From NCBI RefSeq assembly GCF_030913635.1, contig NZ_CP133188.1:1364001-1428000 (forward strand): DNA of 64,000 nt. Direction: 5' to 3'. The notes beneath the pieces were generated by a model that searched no databases, was not told the DNA's origin, and was given only the letters and a program-made list of their open reading frames with translations. The stretch comes from Sedimentibacter sp. MB35-C1. Lineage in GTDB: Bacteria > Bacillota > Clostridia > Tissierellales > Sedimentibacteraceae. Both the position numbers and the translations under genes were made by a program. This document shows positions 20,307-29,045 of this stretch, piece by piece (position 1 is the stretch's first letter; each line of letters opens with the position of its first letter).

Positions 20307-21044
20307 ATGAAGGAGATCAAAGAAATATTAAGCATAGAAAAAGGCGATGTAGTATCAATAGTAGGAAGCGGCGGTAAATCAACGATGTTGTTTAAGTTGG
20401 CAAACGAACTTAGAAATGAATACAGGGTTCTTGCGAGCACAAGCACAAAAATAATGATGCCATCTGCAGGAGACTGCGATTATTTGTATTGTAATATAGA
20501 AAGTTATTTTATGAATAAACCAAATGCCAATAATTCAATTACCGTTGTGTCAAAAAAACTTGATTCCCTGACAAACAAATTAATAGGCATTGACGATGAT
20601 GATTTGGAATGCATAGTTAAAGACTTTGACATAGTGCTGTTGGAATCAGATGGATCCCGCAATCTTCCTATTAAGGGCTGGAAGGATCATGAACCTCCTG
20701 TGCTGAAAAGAACAAACAAGACCATAGGTATTTTTCCTGCTGATTATATAAATAAAAGGGCAGAAAAAGACTTTATATATGGAATTGATGAATTTAATAT
20801 ATTAACTGAAAAAAGTGAATATGTTGATTTTGAGTCAATAAGGAAAATCTGTTCAAATAAAAATGGAATATTTAAAAACTCAAAAGGCAGTCTTTATTTG
20901 TTTTTTAATAAAGCTGAAACAAGAGAAGAAATAAATGTGGTGAAGGAACTATCAGATTATCTTAAAAAAAGTGCGGTAAATAAGCCTTATAACTTTAAAA
21001 TTATTCTTGGCTCTTTGGAAAAAGGAGTATATTATGAATGTTGA
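20307..21044 (+). CDS. yqeC: Selenium cofactor biosynthesis protein YqeC
   Basis: The 245-residue protein has an N-terminal P-loop-like motif, VGSGGKSTMLFKLA (near residue 18), and the family segment LLESDGSRNLPIKGW near 113. YqeC is one of three accessory proteins co-occurring with selenium-dependent molybdenum hydroxylases, and is thought to help load selenium on the Mo cofactor. It has only a weak ribosome site (GGTGAT). Its end overlaps mocA by 11 bases, indicating translational coupling. Confidence 0.9.
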   Translation: MKEIKEILSIEKGDVVSIVGSGGKSTMLFKLANELRNEYRVLASTSTKIMMPSAGDCDYLYCNIESYFMNKPNANNSITVVSKKLDSLTNKLIGIDDDDLECIVKDFDIVLLESDGSRNLPIKGWKDHEPPVLKRTNKTIGIFPADYINKRAEKDFIYGIDEFNILTEKSEYVDFESIRKICSNKNGIFKNSKGSLYLFFNKAETREEINVVKELSDYLKKSAVNKPYNFKIILGSLEKGVYYEC

Positions 21045-21627
21045 TGCAATAATAATGGCTGCAGGCTTATCAAAAAGAATGAATCAAAATAAGCTTAAGA
21101 TGAAAATCGGCGACAAGCATATTTATGAATATATTTTTGAAGCAGTTAAGAACTGCACAGGTTGCTTCAAAGATGTTATTGTTGTTGCAAAAGATAATGA
21201 TGTTTTACGAAAGGCTTCTGAAACAGGCTTTAATTATGTAAAAAACGAGGAGTCATTTTTGGGGCAGAGTGTTTCTATAAGGCTGGGAGTTCAAAAAGCC
21301 GGACTTGTGGATGGATTTATGTTTTTTGTTGCGGATCAGCCATATATAAAAGAAAAAACCATAAAAAAACTTTTAAAGGCATTTGAAGAAAATCCGGATA
21401 AAATTATTATTCCGTGCTGTAATCAGACTAATGGAAATCCAGTGATATTTCCGTATGTTTTTAGAGAGCAGCTAATGAATTTAAGTGGAGACGCTGGAGG
21501 GAAGTCTATAATTAAAAAAAATTCGGACGGTTTGTTAAATGTTGATTTTAAATCTGATTATGAATTTACAGATATAGATACCATGGAGGATTATGATAGA
21601 GCAGTAAAAAAGAAGGTGAAATATTGA
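21034..21627 (+). CDS. mocA: Molybdenum cofactor cytidylyltransferase
   Basis: The 197-residue NTP-transferase has the opening DAIIMAAGLSKRMNQNK, which binds the nucleotide, and the metal-binding FFVADQPYI near residue 98. It makes the cytosine dinucleotide form of molybdopterin used by xanthine dehydrogenase family enzymes. AAAGGAG before the ATG at 21034 selects this start over the upstream in-frame ATG at 21007. It overlaps both yqeC and yqeB. Confidence 0.93.
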   Translation: MNVDAIIMAAGLSKRMNQNKLKMKIGDKHIYEYIFEAVKNCTGCFKDVIVVAKDNDVLRKASETGFNYVKNEESFLGQSVSIRLGVQKAGLVDGFMFFVADQPYIKEKTIKKLLKAFEENPDKIIIPCCNQTNGNPVIFPYVFREQLMNLSGDAGGKSIIKKNSDGLLNVDFKSDYEFTDIDTMEDYDRAVKKKVKY

Positions 21628-22436
21628 ACGGAGAAATAGTTGTAGTTAGAGGCGGCGGAGACATTGCGTCCGGTGTTATACAGAAACTTCACAGAGTCGG
21701 ATTCAGGGTGCTGGTACTTGAACTGGAGAAACCGACTTCAATCAGAAGGACAGTATGTTTTTCTGAGGCAGTATACACAGGCAGAACAGAGCTGGAAGGA
21801 ATAACTGCGGTTCGTGCGGAAAGTATAGTTGAAATTTACCACGCATGGGCAGAAAACTGTGTTCCGGTTGCAGTTGATCCGAAGGGTTCATGTATAAATT
21901 CTTTCAAGCCATTAGCTGTCGTGGATGCTATTATTGCAAAGCGAAACACGGGAATGCACAAGGATCTTGCTCCGGTTACTATAGCCATAGGACCAGGTTT
22001 TACGGCAGGAAAAGATGTAAGTGTTGTAATTGAAAGTAATCGCGGGCACAATATGGGAAGATTGATTTTTAATGGAAATGCGGAGCCAAATACCGGCAGG
22101 CCAGGAAACATTGCAGGATATACGATAGAAAGAGTTTTAAAATCTCCTAACGACGGAATAATAGAAGTAGAACACAGCATAGGAGATACTGTCAAACAAG
22201 GAGATATAATTGCAACCGTAAACGGCCACACCATAAGCGCACAAATTGACGGCATAATAAGAGGAATTATAAGAGGAGGGACATATGTTACAAAAGGATT
22301 TAAGGTGGGAGACATAGATCCTAGGATTGATCAGTTAAAGAATTGCTATACAATTTCCGATAAGGCGAGAGCAATTGGAGGCGCTGTTTTGGAAGCAATT
22401 ATTATAGAGATAAAAGAACTTGATACTAAAGAATAA
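21624..22436 (+). CDS. yqeB: Selenium-dependent molybdenum cofactor protein YqeB
   Basis: The protein is 270 residues, beginning with the Rossmann-type VVVRGGGDIASGVIQKL. The central segment GPGFTAGKDVSVVIESNRGHNMGR is characteristic of the YqeB/EF2563 family, and a lipoyl-like beta segment is near 185-225. It accompanies YqeC and MocA in selenium-dependent hydroxylase clusters and is needed for a mature Mo site. It starts at a TTG inside the end of mocA and is the last gene before the terminator. Confidence 0.92.
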   Translation: MNGEIVVVRGGGDIASGVIQKLHRVGFRVLVLELEKPTSIRRTVCFSEAVYTGRTELEGITAVRAESIVEIYHAWAENCVPVAVDPKGSCINSFKPLAVVDAIIAKRNTGMHKDLAPVTIAIGPGFTAGKDVSVVIESNRGHNMGRLIFNGNAEPNTGRPGNIAGYTIERVLKSPNDGIIEVEHSIGDTVKQGDIIATVNGHTISAQIDGIIRGIIRGGTYVTKGFKVGDIDPRIDQLKNCYTISDKARAIGGAVLEAIIIEIKELDTKE

Positions 22437-22473
22437 AAATTTATCCATTCCTATGATTGTATCATCAAGCCTA

Positions 22474-22507
22474 AGATTAAAAATCTGTTAAGATTTTTAA
22501 TCTTTTT
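22474..22507 (+). terminator. Terminator of the purine/selenium-molybdenum operon
   Basis: A perfect 13-bp stem (AGATTAAAAATCT with AGATTTTTAATCT) with a GTTA loop is followed by TTTTT. It closes the unit that starts at ygeX. Confidence 0.9.
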
Positions 22508-22510
22508 GTA

Positions 22511-22539
22511 TTGTTTAAATGTAAATTTTTTGTTACAAT
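22511..22539 (+). promoter_or_regulatory. Sigma-A promoter of parA-comFB
   Basis: TTGTTT and TACAAT are separated by 17 bases, with an extended -10 TG at 22531-22532. It lies immediately after the purine operon terminator, so parA is a new transcription unit. Confidence 0.7.
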
Positions 22540-22581
22540 TTAGAAAACATAGTCAAAAATTGTAATAAGGAGTTTGAATAA

Positions 22582-23343
22582 ATGGCTAAAGTAATTTCTG
22601 TTACAAATCAAAAGGGCGGGGTTGGAAAAACAACTACAACAGGAGCGGTTGCGGCAGGTTTTAAATTAAAGGGATACCAGGTTCTTTGCGTGGATTTGGA
22701 TCCGCAATCTAATTTAAGTTTTAGCTCAGGTGCTGAAACGGAAGACTGTGCCACAATTTATGAAATATTAAAGGGTGAGACAAAGACTTCGTTTGCAATC
22801 CAGAAAACGCCTTCATTTGATATTATTCCATCAAATATTTTGTTAAGCGGGATAGAGCTTGAATTTACTCAGACGGGAAGGGAGTACCTCCTTCGAGAAG
22901 CTCTAAATTCGGTAAAAGATAAGTATGATTATATATTCATAGATACACCGCCTGCATTGAGTATTTTGACAGTTAATGCATTTACTGCATCCGATAATAT
23001 TATTATTCCCATGCTGGCAGATATTTTCAGCCTGCAGGGTATTGCCCAGCTTTCTGAGACAATTGACAGAGTGAGAAGGTACTGTAATCCTAGTCTGAAG
23101 GTTGAGGGGATAATTCTTACAAAATTTAACAAGAGAACAATCTTAAGCAGAGAAATTAAAGGTACCGCTGAGTTAATTGCTGAAAAGTTGAATACGGGGA
23201 TATTAAACACCACAATAAGATCAAGTGTGGTAGTAATGGAGGCACAGACAAATCAACAGGATATTTATAGCTATGCACCTAAAAATGCGGCGGCAAGAGA
23301 TTACATGGGTTTAGTTGAAGAACTTTTTGAAAGAGGGTTATAA
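22582..23343 (+). CDS. ParA/Soj-family ATPase
   Basis: The 253-residue protein is a deviant Walker ATPase with KGGVGKTTTTG (near residue 10), the Walker A' segment CVDLDPQSNLSF near 38 and the Walker B IFIDTPPALS near 117. No ParB, parS or FlhG features are seen. It is followed one base later by a ComFB protein and then by chemotaxis genes. It might therefore position chemoreceptor clusters or flagella, as ParC/PpfA-type ParA proteins do elsewhere, instead of segregating DNA. That role is inference from context. Confidence 0.85.
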   Translation: MAKVISVTNQKGGVGKTTTTGAVAAGFKLKGYQVLCVDLDPQSNLSFSSGAETEDCATIYEILKGETKTSFAIQKTPSFDIIPSNILLSGIELEFTQTGREYLLREALNSVKDKYDYIFIDTPPALSILTVNAFTASDNIIIPMLADIFSLQGIAQLSETIDRVRRYCNPSLKVEGIILTKFNKRTILSREIKGTAELIAEKLNTGILNTTIRSSVVVMEAQTNQQDIYSYAPKNAAARDYMGLVEELFERGL

Positions 23344-23344
23344 G

Positions 23345-23797
23345 ATGGCAAAAATCAAAAAAACTTTTGACAGAGAATTAATGTACAAAAAAATTATGCC
23401 GACAAATTTAAAAAGGGAAACAGAGCAAGTGCAAGATGCCCCTGTTGAATACGCACCAAATATTCCTGAAAAAAACAATTCTAAAGAAACAATTTTTCAA
23501 AACAAAGAATTAAATTTAATAAAAGAAGAAAAAAATAATGTGATTTTGTACAATGTTACAGAAAAACTTGTATTAAATAAATTGGATGCAACTCTTAAAA
23601 AAATGAATTGCTGCAGGTGTGATCGCTGCAAAGAGGATATTATAGCCATAGCACTAAACAATCTTAAGCCAATGTACATGGTTGCTACTAAGGATGAAAT
23701 AACGCAAAAAATCCATGAAATAAGAGATATTGGAAGTGAAGTTACCACAGAAGTAATAAAAGCTGTGCTTACTGTCAGAAAAAATCCGAGACATTGA
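23345..23797 (+). CDS. ComFB-family protein with N-terminal extension
   Basis: The C-terminal half of this 150-residue protein is a ComFB domain: a CCRCDRC cysteine cluster followed by ALNNLKPMYM and a helical end. The first 70 or so residues are charged and look disordered. ComFB-domain proteins include cyanobacterial CdgR, a c-di-GMP receptor, so nucleotide binding is possible here. The frame starts earlier inside parA (23315), but the ATG at 23345, right after the parA stop and with AGAGGG upstream, is preferred. A second ComFB gene lies at 56157-56426. Confidence 0.82.
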   Translation: MAKIKKTFDRELMYKKIMPTNLKRETEQVQDAPVEYAPNIPEKNNSKETIFQNKELNLIKEEKNNVILYNVTEKLVLNKLDATLKKMNCCRCDRCKEDIIAIALNNLKPMYMVATKDEITQKIHEIRDIGSEVTTEVIKAVLTVRKNPRH

Positions 23798-23798
23798 G

Positions 23799-23844
23799 AC
23801 ATTGATATAAAAATTAATATTTAACTAATATTTTATATCAATGT
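23799..23844 (+). repeat. Perfect 14-bp inverted repeat over the cheW promoter
   Basis: The arms ACATTGATATAAAA (23799-23812) and TTTTATATCAATGT (23831-23844) are perfect complements. The right arm fills the spacer of the predicted sigma-28 promoter. It may be an operator, or a weak terminator for comFB, though it lacks a T run. Confidence 0.6.
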
Positions 23845-23852
23845 GACGATAT
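23826..23852 (+). promoter_or_regulatory. Probable sigma-28 promoter of cheW-mcp-cheW
   Basis: TAAT, 15 bases, GACGATAT is close to the sigma-28 consensus TAAA-N15-GCCGATAT, with one mismatch in each box. It lies 33 bases before the cheW start. Confidence 0.6.
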
Positions 23853-23885
23853 AATAATTATGAATAATTATTATGAGGTGATCGT

Positions 23886-24386
23886 GTGCAGGATAATGTA
23901 AGTTCAATAAAAAATAGTTCAAATGAAGAAACATTAAAAAACAAATATCTTACTTTTTATACGGAGAATCAGCTGTTTGGAATTGCTATAGCTGATGTTG
24001 TTCAAATAGTCGGAATGCAAGAAATAACAGCCGTTCCAGAGTTCCCGTCCTATGCAAAAGGAGTAATTAATTTAAGAGGAACTATTATTCCCATCATTGA
24101 TGTCAGGTTGAGACTAAAGAAACAAGAAATTGAATATAATGAAAGAACCTGCATAATAGTTACCGGTATAAACGGTGCTTATATAGGTTTTATTGTTGAC
24201 TCTGTTAATGAAGTTGCAAATATTTATCTTGATAATATTTCAGAACCTCCGAATATGGGTTCGGATTACACAAATAAATACATTACAGGAATAGCTAAAT
24301 TAGATAACAATATTGTATTGCTTATCGACTTGAAAAAAATACTTGATGAAAAAGAAGTTGAATTTATTACTTCGGCGGGGAATTAA
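23886..24386 (+). CDS. cheW: Chemotaxis coupling protein CheW (copy 1)
   Basis: This 166-residue CheW-domain protein links receptors to the CheA kinase. Typical segments are FGIAIADVVQIVGMQEITAVP near 27 and KGVINLRGTIIPIIDVR near 60. The start is a GTG with GAGGTGA five bases upstream. It heads a cheW-mcp-cheW unit; the receptor follows after 29 bases. Confidence 0.95.
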   Translation: MQDNVSSIKNSSNEETLKNKYLTFYTENQLFGIAIADVVQIVGMQEITAVPEFPSYAKGVINLRGTIIPIIDVRLRLKKQEIEYNERTCIIVTGINGAYIGFIVDSVNEVANIYLDNISEPPNMGSDYTNKYITGIAKLDNNIVLLIDLKKILDEKEVEFITSAGN

Positions 24387-24415
24387 TATAATATTACTTG
24401 TTTAAGGAGAATAAA

Positions 24416-26167
24416 GTGAGTATAAAAAAAAGAAAACCAAAGATTAAAAGGTCTAATAAAAGAAAAATCAATATTAGCAATATTAAAATTTCAACAAGGT
24501 TGACTGTTGGTTTTGGAGTTGTATTTGTAATATTTGCGTTATCCATGGCGGTTTCGCTATATAACATAAATAGCATTGCCGGAGATATCAATGATTTTTA
24601 TGAAGAATGTTACGAATCGGAAATATTAGCCTGGGAGACGAAGTTTTCTCTTGAAAATGTTGAAAAGTCGATATATAAATCAGCTACTACTCCTAGCAGG
24701 ACGTTGATAAAGGAGTATACTGCGGAAATTACCAGCGGGATGAAATCAGCTAATGAATCTTTTGCACTTCTGAAAGTAATGTTGCATGATTATCCCAGTG
24801 TAGTAAGTCAAATTGAAAGTAATTTGAAAAAGGCTACTGAATTAAGCGATAAACTTGTAATTTTATTAAGTGAAAGCAGAAATACGCAGAGCCTGGAGAT
24901 TCTTAATGAAGAATTAGCTCCCATATTGGATTCAATAGATTACACAATGACTGAGGTAAGCAAAAATCTTGATATAATTGCAAAGAATTTTGTTCAAAGT
25001 TCCAATGAAGCAAGCAGAAATTCATTGATAATATTGTCTTCGCTGGCGGTGTTCAGTTTTTTAATGTCTTTACTCTTAGGAGGAATTATTATAAGAAGCA
25101 TAAATAGGCCTGTAAAAGAAATATCAGATGCAGCTAATGCAATAAGTGCCGGAGACTTAAATTATCAGGTTGAATATACATCAAGAGATGAGCTTGGAGA
25201 AGCTACCGCAACAATAAAAAGAACAATAGAGACATTAAAACTGTATGTAGGTGAAATAGATAGAGTATTGAATGAAATGGCTAAGGGCGATTTTACCGTC
25301 CATGTCAAAGAGAATTTTATAGGTGGATTTGCACCTATTAAAACATCTTTAGAACAAATTATAGATTCATTTAACGGAACTATGACAAAAATAAATGAGG
25401 CAGCATCACATGTCGAAAACGAATCAGAGCAAGTAGCAGGCGGCTCACAAGCATTATCGCAAGGAACAGCTGAACAGGCAAGTGCAATTGAGGAGCTTTC
25501 TGCAACCATAAATGAAATATCAGAGCAGGTAAAATTAAATGCACAAAATGCGAACAATGTAAGCACAATTACTCAGAATGCAGAGCAGGAAGTTAAGAAA
25601 AGCAGCATCCAGGTTGAGCATATGACAGATGCAATGTATGATATTAAAAAATCAACTGATGAAATAGCAAAGATAATAAAAGCAATCGATGAAATAGCGT
25701 TCCAGACAAACATACTTGCGTTGAATGCCGCTGTTGAGGCTGCAAGGGCCGGTTCAGCAGGAAAAGGGTTTGCTGTTGTTGCCGATGAAGTCAGGAATCT
25801 GGCATCAAAAAGTGCCGAGGCAGCACAGAGTACGGCGTTCTTAATTGAAAATTCAGTAAAATCTGTTGAAAAAGGTGCTGAAATTGCGGACGAAACAAAA
25901 AAATCTTTTGAACTGATGGCTAATGAAATAAGAAAATCAGTAAAGATGGTGGATGATATAACAGAGGCATCTAACGAACAGGCCGGCTCAATAATGCAAA
26001 TTACTAAGGGTATTGAACAAATATCGGATGTAGTCCAGACTAATTCAGCTACATCTGAAGAAAGTGCGGCGGCGAGCGAGGAACTGAGAAGCCAGGCTGT
26101 GCTCTTAAAAGAACTGGTAGACCAGTTTGAGTTGAAAATATCAGAAGACGCAGAAAGCGCAGTATAA
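24416..26167 (+). CDS. Methyl-accepting chemotaxis protein
   Basis: The protein has 583 residues. A basic N-terminus leads to a first membrane helix (about 22-48). An extracellular four-helix-bundle-like sensor (50-205) and a second membrane helix (about 207-230) follow. A HAMP domain precedes a cytoplasmic signalling domain with the receptor tip [24 protein letters not shown] five bases before the GTG at 24416 selects that start over the in-frame TTG at 24398. The ligand is unknown. Having its own CheW on each side suggests a dedicated array unit. Confidence 0.95.
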   Translation: MSIKKRKPKIKRSNKRKINISNIKISTRLTVGFGVVFVIFALSMAVSLYNINSIAGDINDFYEECYESEILAWETKFSLENVEKSIYKSATTPSRTLIKEYTAEITSGMKSANESFALLKVMLHDYPSVVSQIESNLKKATELSDKLVILLSESRNTQSLEILNEELAPILDSIDYTMTEVSKNLDIIAKNFVQSSNEASRNSLIILSSLAVFSFLMSLLLGGIIIRSINRPVKEISDAANAISAGDLNYQVEYTSRDELGEATATIKRTIETLKLYVGEIDRVLNEMAKGDFTVHVKENFIGGFAPIKTSLEQIIDSFNGTMTKINEAASHVENESEQVAGGSQALSQGTAEQASAIEELSATINEISEQVKLNAQNANNVSTITQNAEQEVKKSSIQVEHMTDAMYDIKKSTDEIAKIIKAIDEIAFQTNILALNAAVEAARAGSAGKGFAVVADEVRNLASKSAEAAQSTAFLIENSVKSVEKGAEIADETKKSFELMANEIRKSVKMVDDITEASNEQAGSIMQITKGIEQISDVVQTNSATSEESAAASEELRSQAVLLKELVDQFELKISEDAESAV

Positions 26168-26178
26168 GGAGTGATATT

Positions 26179-26649
26179 ATGAGCTATGATGTAGAACAAA
26201 TAATAGAAGAAATAGAGTTTCCGTGGCTGATTTTTAAACTTAAAGGCAGCTTATATACAATAAATAGCAAGATGATTACATCGATTGTCATGAAGCCTGA
26301 TGAGATAACTTATGTTCCGGGCGTTCAAACCTATATGAAGGGACTGATTCACTTAAGAGGCAATGTGGTTCCGCTGATTGATTTAAAAATGCTTTTTGAA
26401 TTAGATAAAAATGAAGAAGATGATTTAAAGAGCGATAAGGAAATGGTTATAATTCTTGAGAAGGACAATTCGTTTGCAGGACTTGTTGTGGATGAAGTGC
26501 TGTCAGTTGAAGACATAACTGAATTTGAAGAGACTGAGGAAATAAAGAAAATATGCAGAGACGGTTTTGTAAAAGGTGTAGCTAAGGGAGACAAAAACGA
26601 AGACGTGCTGTTAATAGTAGATGAAGAAAAAATTATAAACGCGGCATAA
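26179..26649 (+). CDS. cheW: Chemotaxis coupling protein CheW (copy 2)
   Basis: This second CheW-domain protein (156 residues) is only partly similar to copy 1. It contains YMKGLIHLRGNVVPLIDLK near residue 53. It starts 11 bases after the receptor gene with AAGGAG upstream. Two CheW proteins flanking one receptor may differ in affinity for CheA or for this receptor (inference). Confidence 0.93.
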   Translation: MSYDVEQIIEEIEFPWLIFKLKGSLYTINSKMITSIVMKPDEITYVPGVQTYMKGLIHLRGNVVPLIDLKMLFELDKNEEDDLKSDKEMVIILEKDNSFAGLVVDEVLSVEDITEFEETEEIKKICRDGFVKGVAKGDKNEDVLLIVDEEKIINAA

Positions 26650-26666
26650 AAAAATTATATATTCGG

Positions 26667-26693
26667 TTAATTTTTTGTATTCAAAGCCGATAT
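26667..26693 (+). promoter_or_regulatory. Sigma-28 promoter of flgM operon
   Basis: TTAA, 15 bases, GCCGATAT: the -10 box is a perfect sigma-28 match. It lies 31 bases before flgM, consistent with late (class III) expression and with the FlgM-sigma-28 feedback loop. Confidence 0.85.
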
Positions 26694-26724
26694 TATTAAC
26701 AGATGTCAGATAGGGGAAGTATTT

Positions 26725-27000
26725 ATGAAAATCCAAAATATAAGTAATTATATGAATTATAAGGCAAGTACGAGAACTGTAAAAAATGAAGAAAGTGTAA
26801 AATCTAAAAAATTTGATGTCATAGAGATAAAAAGCAGTACTGATCAAGATGAGTTGAAACTGACTTCAATAAAAAAAGATGTTACCAATAAAATAAATAA
26901 AGAAACAGATGCGGAAAAAATAAACAGAATAAAAGAAAGTATAAACAATAGGACATACAGCGTTGATGTAGAAGAAATAGTCAATAAACTATTAAAATAA
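26725..27000 (+). CDS. flgM: Anti-sigma-28 factor FlgM
   Basis: The 91-residue, lysine- and asparagine-rich protein has a disordered N-terminal half and the family's C-terminal pattern RIKESINNRTYSVDVEEIVNKLL. It holds sigma-28 inactive until the hook is finished and FlgM is exported. It is preceded by a perfect sigma-28 -10 box and is first in the flgM-flgN-flgK-flgL group. Confidence 0.88.
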   Translation: MKIQNISNYMNYKASTRTVKNEESVKSKKFDVIEIKSSTDQDELKLTSIKKDVTNKINKETDAEKINRIKESINNRTYSVDVEEIVNKLLK

Positions 27001-27009
27001 GAGGATTAT

Positions 27010-27465
27010 ATGGACGTTTTAATAAAATTGTTGGAAGAAAGTTCTAACCTATATAAAAATTTTCTTGAATTAGAATATAAAAAATATGATACGGTCATAA
27101 AAAATGATATTGAAACATTAGATGACATTGTTTCGAAGGAACAGGCATACTATCTGAAAATCAGAGGCATTGAACAGAAAAGAGAAAAGCTGCTTGATTC
27201 AATGGGATATAAAAATATGACGCTTAAGGAAGTTATAGAAGCTGCTGATGATAAGAAAGCAGCGATGCTGAAGGAAAAATATGAAGAGTTTGCTAAAATT
27301 ATAGCTGAAGTCAAAAAGATAAGCGATTTGTGCAAAACAATTATTAAAGTTCGTATGCACAGAATAGACAGAGCGATAAAGCAACTGGGAGAAAAGGAAA
27401 ATACGTACACGGTGCAGGAATCGAAAAACAAAACAAAAAGCCTGTTGCTTTCAAAAAAAATATAG
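27010..27465 (+). CDS. flgN: Flagellar export chaperone FlgN
   Basis: This helical, charged 151-residue protein fits the FlgN/FlgN-like family by size, coiled-coil character and position directly before flgK and flgL, whose products it escorts to the export gate. Sequence motifs in this family are weak, so position carries much of the call. Confidence 0.85.
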   Translation: MDVLIKLLEESSNLYKNFLELEYKKYDTVIKNDIETLDDIVSKEQAYYLKIRGIEQKREKLLDSMGYKNMTLKEVIEAADDKKAAMLKEKYEEFAKIIAEVKKISDLCKTIIKVRMHRIDRAIKQLGEKENTYTVQESKNKTKSLLLSKKI

Positions 27466-27478
27466 CAAGGAGTAATAC

Positions 27479-29035
27479 ATGCTTAGATCAACATTTTTAG
27501 GATATAAGGTTGCTACAAGTGCACTAACAGTTAATCAAAATATGATCGATATTGTGGGACAAAATTTATCAAATATTAAAACCAAGGGTTATACCCGTCA
27601 ACGCCTTGATATAACTTCTTTTTCTCTGAGTACCAGCAATATAAAGTTTGGCACAAACGGTGTTGTTATAGGACAAGGAGTGCAGGCTATAGGTGTGAGT
27701 CAGTACAGGGATTCATTCCTAGATTTGAGATACAGGCTGCAGGCTGCAAAGGCAGGAAGCGAAGATGTTCAGTTAGAAGCATTGAGCGATTTAGAAGAAG
27801 TATTCGACGAGATAAAAACAGACGGATTAGATGCGCAATTTTCTGATCTTTTAGAGCAGCTTCAATCTCTTACATCAAGCCCTTCAGATCCTGTTTTAGA
27901 GGGAGTTGTTCGCAGTTCTGCTCAGATGCTCACTCAGATGTTTAATAATTATTCTGAACAGATAGATACTATTACCAACCAGCAAACAAACTATTTGCAA
28001 GACGGTGCGATTGTAAAAATTAATCAGCTGACTGAAAACATTGTTAAGCTTAATGAACAGATAAAAGCTGATAACATCAGCGGAAATCCGGCACTTGAAC
28101 TGAATGATGAAAGGAATATGCTGATTGATGAGTTGTCAAATTATCTGGATATAGAAGTGGATTATGTACCGCTTGATATAGGCGGAGGTAAAACTATAGA
28201 TGAGATGGTTATAAGGCTCAGAGGTACGTCCGAAGAAATTGTAAACAGAAATGAGTCTTACGAAATAAAAGCCGAAGCAAATGCAAACAATGAAATTCTA
28301 ATATACAAAAAAGATTCTTCTGGAACAGAAAATGATATTACATCTTCCATAAACGGAGGACAGCTGGACGGTTATTTAAAATTTCTTAATGGAAAGGGCA
28401 GTTTCTCAACATCAGCGGATACATATCAAAATTCTGATGTAAACGGAATTCAATATTATAAAAATATGCTGGACATGCTTGCAAATAAATTTGCTGAAAA
28501 TATGAATGCTTTAAACGAAACAACCGATGGGCCCAATGATTTGTTTGCTTCCAGAGGTGGTGGAGATATTACTGCGGGAAACATAAAGATAAGTGATGAC
28601 TGGCTGAATTCCTCAGGTTCATATATAGTCAACACCACGAGTACTTCAGAAGGAGATAATGCAGGAGCCACGGACAATATATTGAGAATGATCAATAGCT
28701 TTCAAACCGACGAAGACTATGTGCCGAATGTTGATATAAATGATGACGGAACAATAGATGAAGGTGATTCAATATTTAACGGAACATTTCAGGAGTTTTT
28801 GTCATTTACGACAACTAGATTGAATTTACAGTTAAAAGACGTAAAAACTTCATATGAAACATATTTTGATTCACAATATCAGTTAGACTTTGCACGCAGC
28901 AGCATATCTTCTGTAGATTTGAACGAAGAAGGAGTAAACCTGCTGCAATACAGTAAATCGTATAATGCAGCTGCGCGCTTGATGACAACTTTAGATGATA
29001 TGCTGGATACGTTAATTAACAGAATGGGAGTATAG
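27479..29035 (+). CDS. flgK: Flagellar hook-associated protein FlgK
   Basis: The 518-residue hook-filament junction protein has the axial-protein N-terminus with NQNMIDIVGQNLSNIKTKGYTRQR near 20 and the C-terminal coiled-coil segment EEGVNLLQYSKSYNAAAR. It is exported and sits first at the hook tip. It begins 13 bases after flgN. Confidence 0.96.
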   Translation: MLRSTFLGYKVATSALTVNQNMIDIVGQNLSNIKTKGYTRQRLDITSFSLSTSNIKFGTNGVVIGQGVQAIGVSQYRDSFLDLRYRLQAAKAGSEDVQLEALSDLEEVFDEIKTDGLDAQFSDLLEQLQSLTSSPSDPVLEGVVRSSAQMLTQMFNNYSEQIDTITNQQTNYLQDGAIVKINQLTENIVKLNEQIKADNISGNPALELNDERNMLIDELSNYLDIEVDYVPLDIGGGKTIDEMVIRLRGTSEEIVNRNESYEIKAEANANNEILIYKKDSSGTENDITSSINGGQLDGYLKFLNGKGSFSTSADTYQNSDVNGIQYYKNMLDMLANKFAENMNALNETTDGPNDLFASRGGGDITAGNIKISDDWLNSSGSYIVNTTSTSEGDNAGATDNILRMINSFQTDEDYVPNVDINDDGTIDEGDSIFNGTFQEFLSFTTTRLNLQLKDVKTSYETYFDSQYQLDFARSSISSVDLNEEGVNLLQYSKSYNAAARLMTTLDDMLDTLINRMGV

Positions 29036-29045
29036 GAGGGATATT

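Noticed and set aside
25573-26199. Open frame (208 codons) antisense to the chemoreceptor
   Set aside because: Serine/alanine-rich mirror of the receptor's coiled coil, with no independent start signals.
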